A stretch of DNA of 25,051 nt from an uncultured Oscillibacter sp. (GTDB lineage Bacteria > Bacillota_A > Clostridia > Oscillospirales > Oscillospiraceae): positions 1 through 25,051 of the forward strand of contig CATOKC010000041.1 in assembly GCA_951800675.1 (NCBI GenBank), in the 5' to 3' direction. The notes under the pieces are model-generated. The model was not told where the DNA came from. It searched no databases and saw only the letters and a list, made by a program, of their open reading frames with translations. The position numbers and the translations under genes were made by a program. Of this stretch, positions 15,132 through 22,419 are shown piece after piece (position 1 is the stretch's first letter; the number at the start of each line of letters is the position of its first letter).

Positions 15132-16556
15132 TTACGCGCCGGTGACAGGAGAGCTTTTCTTCGTGAGCGCGGAGACAACAACCAGCAGGACGACGGAAAC
15201 CGGGAAGGCCACCAGAACCGTGGCAAGCCCGAAGGGCTGTCCCGCCATTTCCCAGCCGATGGTCAGAAGCGTGCCGCCGGCCATGGAGGTGATGCCGCCC
15301 CATTTGGTCACTTTGTCCGGGCAGACAACGGAGGCCAGCAGGGCGGGGCTGATGCCGGCGCCGACGATGGTGCTAGCCCAATACTGAATGGCCAGGATGC
15401 TAGGAAAGAAGTTCAGCAGAATCATAGAGGCGAAGCCGAAGACCACGATGCAGAGCTTGGTGACCTTGACGATCTGCTCGTCGGAGGCATCCTTCTTGAA
15501 GTGGGGGAACACGTCCGTAGCAAGATTGGCGGAGCCGGAGAGCAGATAGGAATTGGCAGTGGTGAGAATGAAGCCGGTGCAGGAGGCCATCATCAATCCG
15601 CCGATGATCCAGGGGCACACGGTGGACAGGGCGATGAAGGACTGAGAGGGGATAATGTTGCTGCCGAAGTACAGCCGTCCAATATAGGACAGCACCGAAA
15701 CGGAGGGAAGCACGATGATGGTGCCCAGGGCCCAGCCGATCATGCCCACCTGTACGCTCTTGTCCTCCTTGGCGGCGGCCATTCTCTGATAGAGGTTCTG
15801 GTCGCCCAGGGCCAGCAGGAAGCCGGGGGCATAGTTGGCCAGATAGTCCTTCGCGGTCCAGCCGGCGGTGAAGGTCAGGCCGTCGGGAGCGGTCTCCGCA
15901 GTTCTCTGCACCACCCAGCTCCAGCCGCCTACGTGGGGCAGGATGAAGGCGAAGGCGCAGACCAGGCCCGCCAGCATGACGCAGACAGAAAACGCGTCGA
16001 TCTTCACCACGGAGCTCAGGCCGCCCGAGGCCGTGGCGATGATGACCACCACGCAGGCGATGACCGTCATCAGCTGGATGTCAAAGCCGGTGGTGGCGTT
16101 CAGCACGATGCCCATGGCCCGCAGCTGATAGGAGACGATGGAAAAACTGGCCAGGGCGATGATGACGCCGGAGAGGACCCGGGCGTTTGTGCCGTAGCTG
16201 TCCTCGATCAGCGCCGCCGTTGTGATCTTGCCCCGCTTGCGGACAAAGGGCCCGATCATGTAGAGAATCACAATGGCCAGGATGCTACCCGAGGCGTAGC
16301 AGATGGAGGGGAACAGGCCGGAGGAGTAGGCGATGGAGTTGATGCTGCCGGCCACGGCGCCGCCGCCCATCCAGGAGGCCATGAACGTGGCCATCAGGAT
16401 AAAGGAGCCCAGGCCCTTGCCCGCCAGGGCGAAGTCCTTGATGCTCTTGCGGTTTTCCTTTTTCTTTGCCAGGAACGCGAAAATGAACACAACCACGAAA
16501 TAGGCCGCGATGACGATCAGCATCTTCGGCTGGGGAATCATTTCATGAAAACCCAT
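15132..16556 (-). CDS. Sodium:solute symporter (SSS/PutP family)
   Basis: The 474-aa membrane protein has some 13 hydrophobic segments and the family features near the start, an SIKDFALAGKGLGSF loop and ATFMASWMGGGAVAGS in the second segment, as in PutP and related carriers. These proteins use the sodium gradient to import proline, other amino acids, sugars or vitamins. The neighbouring proline-racemase-family gene makes an amino or imino acid the best guess for the substrate. GGAAGGAG lies upstream of the ATG. It ends at a strong terminator (15089-15123), so it forms the distal part of the upstream transcript with the radical SAM, permease and SDR genes. Confidence 0.9.
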   Translation of the reverse strand: MGFHEMIPQPKMLIVIAAYFVVVFIFAFLAKKKENRKSIKDFALAGKGLGSFILMATFMASWMGGGAVAGSINSIAYSSGLFPSICYASGSILAIVILYMIGPFVRKRGKITTAALIEDSYGTNARVLSGVIIALASFSIVSYQLRAMGIVLNATTGFDIQLMTVIACVVVIIATASGGLSSVVKIDAFSVCVMLAGLVCAFAFILPHVGGWSWVVQRTAETAPDGLTFTAGWTAKDYLANYAPGFLLALGDQNLYQRMAAAKEDKSVQVGMIGWALGTIIVLPSVSVLSYIGRLYFGSNIIPSQSFIALSTVCPWIIGGLMMASCTGFILTTANSYLLSGSANLATDVFPHFKKDASDEQIVKVTKLCIVVFGFASMILLNFFPSILAIQYWASTIVGAGISPALLASVVCPDKVTKWGGITSMAGGTLLTIGWEMAGQPFGLATVLVAFPVSVVLLVVVSALTKKSSPVTGA

Positions 16557-16589
16557 ATTAAAAATTCTCCTTCCTATATTTGGCGTTTG

Positions 16590-17273
16590 TCAGCCCTGGA
16601 TGATCTTCCGGATCTCCTCCACCCGCTCGTCGCTGATGCCCAGCTTGGCGGTGCTGGCGACCCACAGGGAGTCATAGCGGATCTGGGCCACGGCGTCCTC
16701 CAGGACCCGGGCGCTCTCGTCGGAGTCGTTGAAGCCCTTGCTGAGGAAGACCCGGAGCTTGAACTTGCCCTTGTACTGCTGGCTGAAGGCGGCGATGCTC
16801 TCCGTCTGCTTGGCGGCGGTGAAGCCGAACTCCGGCAGGGGACGGTGGTACTTCTGGAACTCCTCCTCGTCCACGATGCCGAAGGCGCCCACCACCTCCT
16901 CGCACTTGTTGGCCAGCTCCATGTGGCCGTCGATGCCCAGCAGGTAGCAGTTGGTGATCAGCCGCACCGGCAGGCCCTGGTCGTGGATGCAGTCGATGAT
17001 TTCGCCCAGGTGCAGGTTGGTCAGGATGTCGCCCTGGCCGTAGATCTCCACCAGGTCGGGCTTGTCCTCGGCGATCTTCTTCCGCAGGCCCTGGAGGGAA
17101 TCCTCGATGGGGCCGAAGTCGTGCCACTGGGTCTGATACTTCGTCTTGCCCCGGCTGCAGACGATGCAGTTGAAGATGCAGGCTTTCTCGGGCTGGATGT
17201 CCACGGCCAGGACCTTGCGCCCGTCCTCGTCCACCTGGATAAATTCGTCCTGCTTATACTTGAAATAGTCCAT
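16590..17273 (-). CDS. Radical SAM protein, copy 1 (COG0731-like)
   Basis: The 227-aa protein has the radical SAM cluster motif CIFNCIVC (Cys32, 36, 39), preceded by LAVDIQPEKA and followed by GKTKYQTQWHDFGPIEDSL. The layout resembles the COG0731 (TYW1-related) radical SAM proteins, which bind 4Fe-4S and cleave SAM to a 5'-deoxyadenosyl radical. The usual GGE motif is replaced by YGQGDIL. I see no second Fe-S domain, so it is a minimal enzyme. It is about 65 percent identical by eye to the gene at 19070-19762, a duplication flanking EamA and SDR. GGGAG lies 7 bases before the ATG. The reaction is unknown; modification of the imported compound or activation of a partner enzyme are both possible. 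Confidence 0.85.
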   Translation of the reverse strand: MDYFKYKQDEFIQVDEDGRKVLAVDIQPEKACIFNCIVCSRGKTKYQTQWHDFGPIEDSLQGLRKKIAEDKPDLVEIYGQGDILTNLHLGEIIDCIHDQGLPVRLITNCYLLGIDGHMELANKCEEVVGAFGIVDEEEFQKYHRPLPEFGFTAAKQTESIAAFSQQYKGKFKLRVFLSKGFNDSDESARVLEDAVAQIRYDSLWVASTAKLGISDERVEEIRKIIQG

Positions 17274-17319
17274 ATATGCACTCCCTTCAAAAATTAGTTT
17301 ATGACATTTGTTTGCGGGC

Positions 17320-18165
17320 CTACGCTTCCTCCCGGCCGTACAGGGCGATGCCCAGCAAAATCAGCCCTCCTCCCAGAAACACCAAAAGCCCGGGGCGCTC
17401 CCCGAAGAGGAACAAGCCGTAGACGGCGGAAATCACCGGCTCCAGCAGCTTCACCGTGGAGATGAAGGCCGGGGGCAGGTACTTGAGGCCCCAGCTGAAC
17501 ACGCTGTGGCCCAGCAGAGTGCAGAACACTGCCATGCCTAGGCCCGTCAGCAGGTTTACCGGGCCGTACCCCGCCAGGGGCGTCCCTGTGGTCAGGGCGA
17601 TGACCAATAGCGTCCCGGAGGCGGAGAGGTAGACCAGGTATGTATAGGCGGTGGTGGTCAGCCGCTCCCGGCACACGGACCCCAGCATGGTGTACACCGA
17701 CACGCACAGCGCCCCCGTCAGGGCGATCAGGTCCCCGAACAGGGCTCCCGCTCCCCCGGAGCGGTCCGCCAGGGCCACCAGGGCGCTGCCGCCAAAGGCC
17801 GTCAGCACCGCCAGCCACACTCTGGGGCTGAGCTTCTTTTTCAGAATCAGCACTGAGGCCAGGGCCACAAAGAGGACCTCCGTGTCTACCAACACCACCG
17901 CCGAGGCGATGGAGGTCCGGTTCACGGCCTCGAAATAGCAGGTGAAGTGCAGCCCCAGAAACGCCCCGCTGAGGAGGCTCAGACCCAGTTCCCGCCGGGT
18001 CAGGCTGAAAAACTGCCCCTTCTGCAGGGCCGCCGGGGTCAGCAGCGCCGCCGCGAAGACCATGCGGTACAGCGCCATAATGAGGGAGGGCGCCGTGGAC
18101 CATCGGACCAGCAGGGCCGACAGGGATACCCCTACCACGCCCAGAATGACGATCAAACGCTTCAT
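17320..18165 (-). CDS. EamA-family drug/metabolite transporter
   Basis: The 281-aa protein has ten hydrophobic segments in two EamA repeats (about 5-135 and 145-275). It begins MKRLIVILGVVGVSLSALLVRW and contains the family features GAFLGLHFTCYFEAVNRTS, ending the first repeat, and SVFSWGLKYLPPAFISTVKL in the second. EamA permeases export amino acids and other metabolites, but specificity cannot be read from sequence. GGAGG lies about 8 bases before the ATG. A possible promoter (18198-18226) precedes it. It lies between the two radical SAM paralogues and likely removes a product or toxic intermediate. Confidence 0.9.
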   Translation of the reverse strand: MKRLIVILGVVGVSLSALLVRWSTAPSLIMALYRMVFAAALLTPAALQKGQFFSLTRRELGLSLLSGAFLGLHFTCYFEAVNRTSIASAVVLVDTEVLFVALASVLILKKKLSPRVWLAVLTAFGGSALVALADRSGGAGALFGDLIALTGALCVSVYTMLGSVCRERLTTTAYTYLVYLSASGTLLVIALTTGTPLAGYGPVNLLTGLGMAVFCTLLGHSVFSWGLKYLPPAFISTVKLLEPVISAVYGLFLFGERPGLLVFLGGGLILLGIALYGREEA

Positions 18166-18197
18166 GGATAGACCTCCAACATACCGCCGCTTCCTCT

Positions 18198-18226
18198 CAA
18201 ATATTTACTCATGTGGGCATCTGCAA
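18198..18226 (-). promoter_or_regulatory. Possible promoter of the EamA gene
   Basis: On the minus strand TTGCAG (18226-18221) and TATTTG (18203-18198) are separated by 17 bases and would give a leader of about 25 bases before the EamA ATG. The match is moderate. The 125-base gap to the SDR gene makes an internal promoter plausible. Confidence 0.3.
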
Positions 18227-18290
18227 GAAATTCCCAGGGTAAGAAGGCCGGTCACTCCTCTATTCCTTGAAAATAGGTATCGCGGTCCAC

Positions 18291-19058
18291 CTAGGGTAAA
18301 GTCTGTCCTCCGTCCACATGAATGGCCTGTCCCGTAATCTGACAGGCCTCCTCAGAGGCCAGGAAGATTGCCAGATGGGCGTGGTTCTGGGGCGTGGCCA
18401 GGCGGCCCGTGGGAATCCGTTGCTTGCGCTGCTCCAGCTGATCAGGAGAGGTGATTAACGCTTCCAGCATAGGCGTCATAGTGCTTCCGGGACAAATGGC
18501 GTTCACCGTAATTCCCCATGCTCCGCCTTCCATAGCCAAATGGCGGACCAGGCCGACCTCACCCGCCTTAGAAGCGGTATAAGAGGGGACCCGTCCCACA
18601 GCCATACGCTGGTGAACGGCGGAAGCGATGAAGATAATTCGTCCGAAATGCTGCTTTCGCATAATGGGAAGCACAGACGCGGCGCAAAGATACGGCCCGG
18701 TGAGATTCACGTCGATCACCTTACGGAACCCTTCGGGAGATTCCGCTGGTAGCTTTTTGGGATCGCCCTGGAGCATGATTCCCGCAGAGTTGACCAAAAC
18801 GTCGATTTTACCATTATAGGCGTCCAAGGTATCCTGAACGGCGGCGGCGATTTGCGCCTCGCTGGTGATGTCGCAGGGGAAGGCGACGCATTCGCCGCCC
18901 GCAGCGGTGATCTCGCCGCAAACCCGCTGGTTATCTTCGGCGTTTCTTCCCCAGATTGCAATCTTGGAACCGACCTTTGCAAACTCCCTCGCAATGCCCT
19001 CTCCAATGCCCTTATTGCCGCCGGTGACGACAACGACTTTACCAGCTACATTGAACAT
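18291..19058 (-). CDS. Short-chain dehydrogenase/reductase (SDR)
   Basis: The 255-aa classical SDR has the nucleotide-binding TGGNKGIG at 12-19, NSAG at 90-93, and the catalytic triad Ser146, Tyr160, Lys164 (YTASK). The enzyme oxidises an alcohol or reduces a ketone with NAD(P)H. A substrate-binding loop (about 185-215) does not reveal the substrate. The ATG at 19058 has GGAG 5 bases upstream; the longer frame to 19154 lies in the radical SAM gene. It starts 11 bases after the radical SAM stop, so the two are co-transcribed and the SDR probably acts on the same small molecule. Confidence 0.93.
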   Translation of the reverse strand: MFNVAGKVVVVTGGNKGIGEGIAREFAKVGSKIAIWGRNAEDNQRVCGEITAAGGECVAFPCDITSEAQIAAAVQDTLDAYNGKIDVLVNSAGIMLQGDPKKLPAESPEGFRKVIDVNLTGPYLCAASVLPIMRKQHFGRIIFIASAVHQRMAVGRVPSYTASKAGEVGLVRHLAMEGGAWGITVNAICPGSTMTPMLEALITSPDQLEQRKQRIPTGRLATPQNHAHLAIFLASEEACQITGQAIHVDGGQTLP

Positions 19059-19069
19059 AGGCACTCCAT

Positions 19070-19762
19070 TCAAATGGCGTTGGGGGAGATCATCGCCCTG
19101 ATTTCGGCCACCCGCTCGTCGCTGACCTGGAACTTGGGCCAGGTGCTGACCCACACCACGTCGTATTTGACCTGATCGACCACCTGCTTCAGCTCCAGCG
19201 CCTGCTCATCGCTGTCGTTGTAGCCCTTGACCAGCAGAACCCGCAGGGTGAACTTGCCTTGATACTGGTGGCTGAACCGGATCATGCTCTCCGTCTGCTT
19301 AGCGGCGGTGAAGTTCAGCTCCTTCACAGGGTGATGGATCTTCTGGAAATCCTCCTCCCGGACGAAGCAGAACCCGGCTACCACTTCCTCGCACTTGCTG
19401 GCCAGCTCCATGTGCCCGTCGATGCCCAGCAGATAGCAGTTGGTCAGCATCCGGACCGCCACGCCCTGCTCATGGATGCAGTCGATGATTTCGCCCAGCT
19501 TGGTGTGGGTCAGGATGTCCCCCAGGCCGAAGAGCTCCACGATGTCTGGCTTTTCCGCAGCAATCTTCTCCCGCAGCCCCGCCAGAGAATCCTCAATGGG
19601 CCCGAAGTCGTGCCACTCCCCCTGATACTTGGTCTTCCCATGGTTGCAGATGGCGCAGTTGAAGATGCAGGATTTTTCCGGGTTGATGCTGACGGCCAGC
19701 ACCTTGCGGCCATCGGGGTCCACTTTGATGAATTCGTACTGCTTGTAGCTGAAATAGTTCAT
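19070..19762 (-). CDS. Radical SAM protein, copy 2 (first gene of the catabolic operon)
   Basis: The 230-aa paralogue of the protein at 16590-17273 has the same cluster motif CIFNCAIC (Cys32, 36, 39), HGKTKYQGEWHDFGPIEDSL and GLGDILTHTKLGEIID. The start is the ATG at 19762, with GAGGAGAG upstream; the open frame to 19912 covers promoter and operator DNA and is not coding. It is the promoter-proximal gene, about 135 bases below a good promoter and divergent from the GntR regulator. The family is radical SAM and COG0731-like; the reaction is unknown. Retention of two similar copies in one operon suggests a heterodimer or two related substrates. Confidence 0.85.
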   Translation of the reverse strand: MNYFSYKQYEFIKVDPDGRKVLAVSINPEKSCIFNCAICNHGKTKYQGEWHDFGPIEDSLAGLREKIAAEKPDIVELFGLGDILTHTKLGEIIDCIHEQGVAVRMLTNCYLLGIDGHMELASKCEEVVAGFCFVREEDFQKIHHPVKELNFTAAKQTESMIRFSHQYQGKFTLRVLLVKGYNDSDEQALELKQVVDQVKYDVVWVSTWPKFQVSDERVAEIRAMISPNAI

Positions 19763-19871
19763 GTGTGCTCTCCTCTCATTTTTCCGTAGTGTGGTGGGAT
19801 GACTTACGTGACTGGGGATCGCTGGTGAACTTCTTGGGCCGCTTGTCGCGGCAGCTGGATTCGCATAGATA

Positions 19872-19885
19872 ACATGTTGACATGT
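19872..19885. promoter_or_regulatory. Palindrome, candidate operator for the GntR regulator
   Basis: ACATG-TTGA-CATGT is a dyad with 5-bp arms. It lies just downstream of the -10 box of the radical SAM promoter (expected start near 19896), a standard repressor position. The -10 region itself contains the perfect palindrome ATGATATCAT (19903-19912). Confidence 0.4.
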
Positions 19886-19902
19886 CATCATACAATGTGT
19901 GG

Positions 19903-19931
19903 ATGATATCATATGTCTAATCCCCCGTCAA
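19903..19931 (-). promoter_or_regulatory. Sigma-A-type promoter of the catabolic operon
   Basis: On the minus strand TTGACG (19931-19926) and TATCAT (19908-19903) are separated by 17 bases; each has one mismatch to the consensus. It would give a leader of about 135 bases before the radical SAM ATG. Confidence 0.7.
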
Positions 19932-20105
19932 GATGTTTTGCGAAAAATGGCGAATGGATACGAATTTTTGTTGATATATCTAATTTTGATTTCCTGATAT
20001 TGTATAATTTCACATCCCTTGATGGACTATGTATAACTGGCTGTACTCGGTTCCTTCCTGTCTGCGATTCCGCAGGATGAGGGGGAGCGTTTCTATCTAA
20101 AGCCC

Positions 20106-20133
20106 TTGCGTTTTTTGCGAAATCCGGTATAAT
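20106..20133 (+). promoter_or_regulatory. Promoter of the GntR gene
   Basis: TTGCGT (20106-20111) and a perfect TATAAT (20128-20133) are separated by 16 bases, about 85 bases before the GntR start. Confidence 0.6.
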
Positions 20134-20220
20134 ATCTTGTATATTTTATGAGACGACCGTCGGTATGATTATGGGGCGGCCTGCCGAGCAGATTCATTAA
20201 CTTTGTGGAGAGACGCTAAT

Positions 20221-20928
20221 ATGGGTATTCCGATTTATATGCAAATACAGCAATACATCAAAGAACAAATTTCTTCCGGGGAATGGACTCCAGGATTCCT
20301 GATCCCCCCGGAATCTGAACTGAGCAAGCAATTTGGCTGTAGTCGTATTACCGTTACCACCGCTTTGCGCGAACTGGTCAAGGACGGGGTGATTTACCGC
20401 ATTCAGGGAAAAGGGACCTATGTTTCCCAACGGAGCAGCCCGGAAAACATCTACCAGGAAAGCGGCCTGGCGCAGGTTTCTATTACACTGGACGCACTTT
20501 CGATTCCCGGTGAGCACAAGTGCCTGAGTTGCAAAACAGAGCGGCCCTCTGTGGAAGTAGCGGAAATTCTGCGTCTTGGTCCAAAACAACAAGTAATTGC
20601 CATCGAACGAATGAAGTATGTGGAAGGTACACCTTTTTCCGCTGAGAGAATGTATCTCCCCCGACTTTTGTTCATGCCGGTTTTGGAGAACCATTTGGAA
20701 GACCAGCATTTCGACAGGATATCTGCGGTCTGCGGCATCACGACGGGAAAAAGCTATGTCTCCTCCGAGCCTGTTTTGTGCGACGACGGCGTGGGCGAGA
20801 TGCTGGGCATTCCCGCCGGAACGCCTATTTTGAGGTTCTGCATAGAGATCTACGATACGCAGGAGCGCCCGGTGGCGTGCGAAATGGTGTATACGCCAGG
20901 CCGCCAGCATAAAATACAGCTCCCATAA
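20221..20928 (+). CDS. GntR-family regulator, HutC/UTRA type
   Basis: The 235-aa protein has an N-terminal winged helix (about 1-70: PIYMQIQQYIKEQISSGEW, FGCSRITVTTALRELVKDG, IYRIQGKGTYV). A UTRA effector-binding domain follows (about 90-230; for example ERMKYVEGTPFSAERMYLP and ending near CEMVYTPGRQHKIQL). HutC-type regulators release DNA when a small pathway molecule binds the UTRA domain. The ATG at 20221 has GGAGAG 7 bases upstream; an earlier start at 20203 would overlap that site. It diverges from the radical SAM operon, which it most likely controls. The ligand is probably the pathway substrate or an intermediate. Confidence 0.93.
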   Translation: MGIPIYMQIQQYIKEQISSGEWTPGFLIPPESELSKQFGCSRITVTTALRELVKDGVIYRIQGKGTYVSQRSSPENIYQESGLAQVSITLDALSIPGEHKCLSCKTERPSVEVAEILRLGPKQQVIAIERMKYVEGTPFSAERMYLPRLLFMPVLENHLEDQHFDRISAVCGITTGKSYVSSEPVLCDDGVGEMLGIPAGTPILRFCIEIYDTQERPVACEMVYTPGRQHKIQLP

Positions 20929-20953
20929 CGCGTCCTTCCCTGAAAGCAAAAAG

Positions 20954-20987
20954 CAGCTGCCCTCCAAGCAATCCGGGAGGGCAGCTG
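20954..20987. terminator. Bidirectional terminator between GntR and the exporter genes
   Basis: CAGCTGCCCTCC (20954-20965) and GGAGGGCAGCTG (20976-20987) pair perfectly over 12 bp. The plus strand continues with TTCATTTTT and the minus strand with CTTTTTGC. It serves both convergent genes; the exporter stop is one base away. Confidence 0.85.
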
Positions 20988-20988
20988 T

Positions 20989-21444
20989 TCATTTTTGCTT
21001 GCTTTGTAAAAAGCTGGGATGAAAGCAGCGGTTTGGCAGCTCAAATACCACCGTGATCCCCAGGACAATGGTTACTGCGATTTTCAGAGCGGAAACGCCG
21101 CTTTCCAGGGCCTCCGGTAGCTGATTTGCCACAATGTAATAGGCGGTCCAGTATACGCCCACTCCGGGCACAAGGGGAAAGATTCCAGTGGTGATAAAGA
21201 CCGTGACGGGGCAACGTTCCCGCACGGAAATGACCCGCGACAAAAAGGCCACCGCCAGCGTCGCGAGGAATACGGCTGCCGCCGCGCTCCAGCCATGGGC
21301 GGTCAGCGCCGCGTACAGTAGCCATCCGGCTCCTCCAACCGCGCCGCAGGAGAAAAAGAACTGGCGGGGGACGCCGTAAAGAAGTGCGAAAGCGATTGTG
21401 CCCACAGCGGCGGCGGCGGTCTGCAATATGATTTCTGCTGTCAT
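20989..21444 (-). CDS. Threonine/serine exporter, small subunit (ThrE_2/DUF3815 type)
   Basis: The 151-aa membrane protein has four or five hydrophobic segments and the family block TTGIFPLVPGVGVYWTAYYI near residue 88. This is the C-terminal half of ThrE-type exporters encoded as a separate protein. The ATG at 21444 overlaps the TGA of the large subunit (ATGA), so the two are coupled. The longer frame upstream runs through the large-subunit gene and is rejected. The pair exports threonine, serine or related amino acids. Confidence 0.88.
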   Translation of the reverse strand: MTAEIILQTAAAAVGTIAFALLYGVPRQFFFSCGAVGGAGWLLYAALTAHGWSAAAAVFLATLAVAFLSRVISVRERCPVTVFITTGIFPLVPGVGVYWTAYYIVANQLPEALESGVSALKIAVTIVLGITVVFELPNRCFHPSFLQSKQK

Positions 21445-22274
21445 AGCGAAAACTTCCTTAAAATAAAGTAATACCCCGCAAGAGCCGCACCAACGCCTAT
21501 TGCAATTCCCAAGAATGACAAGGCGGCGTCCAGGAGGCGCACGGAGCCGGAGATATAGTCCCCGTTGGCAATATCCCGAATGCCATTTGTAAAGGGGATT
21601 CCGGGTATCAGGGGAATCACGCCTCCAATAATCATACAATCCAGGTTTTTCCCAAGGCCAGCGCTGTAGCAAAGGGCGCAGACCGCCGTCGCCAAAAAAC
21701 CGCCGCAAATACTGCTGGTGATTTTGGATAGATGCCTGGCGCTGATTTTCAGTATAAACCCATAGAGAAGAAAGCCCGCCAGAAACGCTGAGAGGCTGTC
21801 CAGAGCGTTCCCGCCAAACAAAAAGCAGAAGCAGGCGCTGCCGATCCCGGAGGCCGCGACCTGATACCAGAAGGGCGGCGGAGCGATTTCCCGAATCTCC
21901 CGCAGCCGTTCCTTGGCCTCCGGGAGGGTATACCTGCCGGCTTCGATCTCCCTGGAGAGCTGATTGACGGCAATGACCTTTTCAAGCCGGGCGGCCTTGA
22001 CCGGAATGTGCAGGACCTTGGCGTAGAGCGTTGCGCTCTCAGAATTTCCCGTCATAAATATCCCGTTGCTCAATACGAAAAGCTGTTCGGAGCATACGTT
22101 AAAATGGCTGCAAATGCGTTTGATGGTCTCCTCTACCCGGAAGATTTCCGCGCCGTTTTCCAGCAGAATGTGCCCCGCCTCGCCAGCAAATTCCAGCACC
22201 TCCCGTTCATCTTTGCCCGTGAGAAGACGGCCGCCGGGGGACGCCTCTGTCCGTGCCCTGTTGATCTGTTCCAA
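21441..22274 (-). CDS. Threonine/serine exporter, large subunit (ThrE_1/DUF1212 type)
   Basis: The 277-aa protein has a soluble N-terminal domain (about 20-135; EFAGEAGHILLENGAEIFRV, EETIKRICSHF, QLFVLSNGIFMT) followed by five hydrophobic segments with CMIIGGVIPLIPGIPFTNGI. This is the ThrE_1 layout. Translation starts at TTG (22274-22272) with GGGGTG about 8 bases upstream. A very good promoter lies at 22326-22353. With the 151-aa partner it forms a complete split exporter. It may be part of the island (amino-acid overflow) or neighbouring DNA. Confidence 0.88.
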   Translation of the reverse strand: MEQINRARTEASPGGRLLTGKDEREVLEFAGEAGHILLENGAEIFRVEETIKRICSHFNVCSEQLFVLSNGIFMTGNSESATLYAKVLHIPVKAARLEKVIAVNQLSREIEAGRYTLPEAKERLREIREIAPPPFWYQVAASGIGSACFCFLFGGNALDSLSAFLAGFLLYGFILKISARHLSKITSSICGGFLATAVCALCYSAGLGKNLDCMIIGGVIPLIPGIPFTNGIRDIANGDYISGSVRLLDAALSFLGIAIGVGAALAGYYFILRKFSL

Positions 22275-22325
22275 ATGATATCACCCCTTTATTGCAGGAC
22301 AGCAGTTGTGTCCGTTCCTGACGGC

Positions 22326-22353
22326 ATTTTATCACCTGTGCGCAAAATGTCAA
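22326..22353 (-). promoter_or_regulatory. Promoter of the exporter pair
   Basis: On the minus strand the consensus TTGACA (22353-22348) and TAAAAT (22331-22326) are separated by 16 bases, about 50 bases before the TTG start. It is the best promoter match in the window. Confidence 0.75.
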
Positions 22354-22419
22354 GATGATGGCACCAGGTCTGGATGGGACAGGAATAAAATAAGGATTGG
22401 AATACCTGGAGTGCCGCGC

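Larger units (their letters stand above)
19763..20220. other. Divergent control region of the catabolic operon and its GntR gene
   Basis: This AT-rich stretch of 458 bases has no gene. It holds a promoter on each strand, a palindrome within the radical SAM leader and an extra TATAAT box on the plus strand at 20003-20008. It is the natural site for GntR-mediated control. Confidence 0.7.

Noticed and set aside
19763..19912. Extended 280-aa version of radical SAM copy 2
   Set aside because: The extension covers the palindrome and most of the promoter region; the paralogue starts at the same point as the ATG at 19762.
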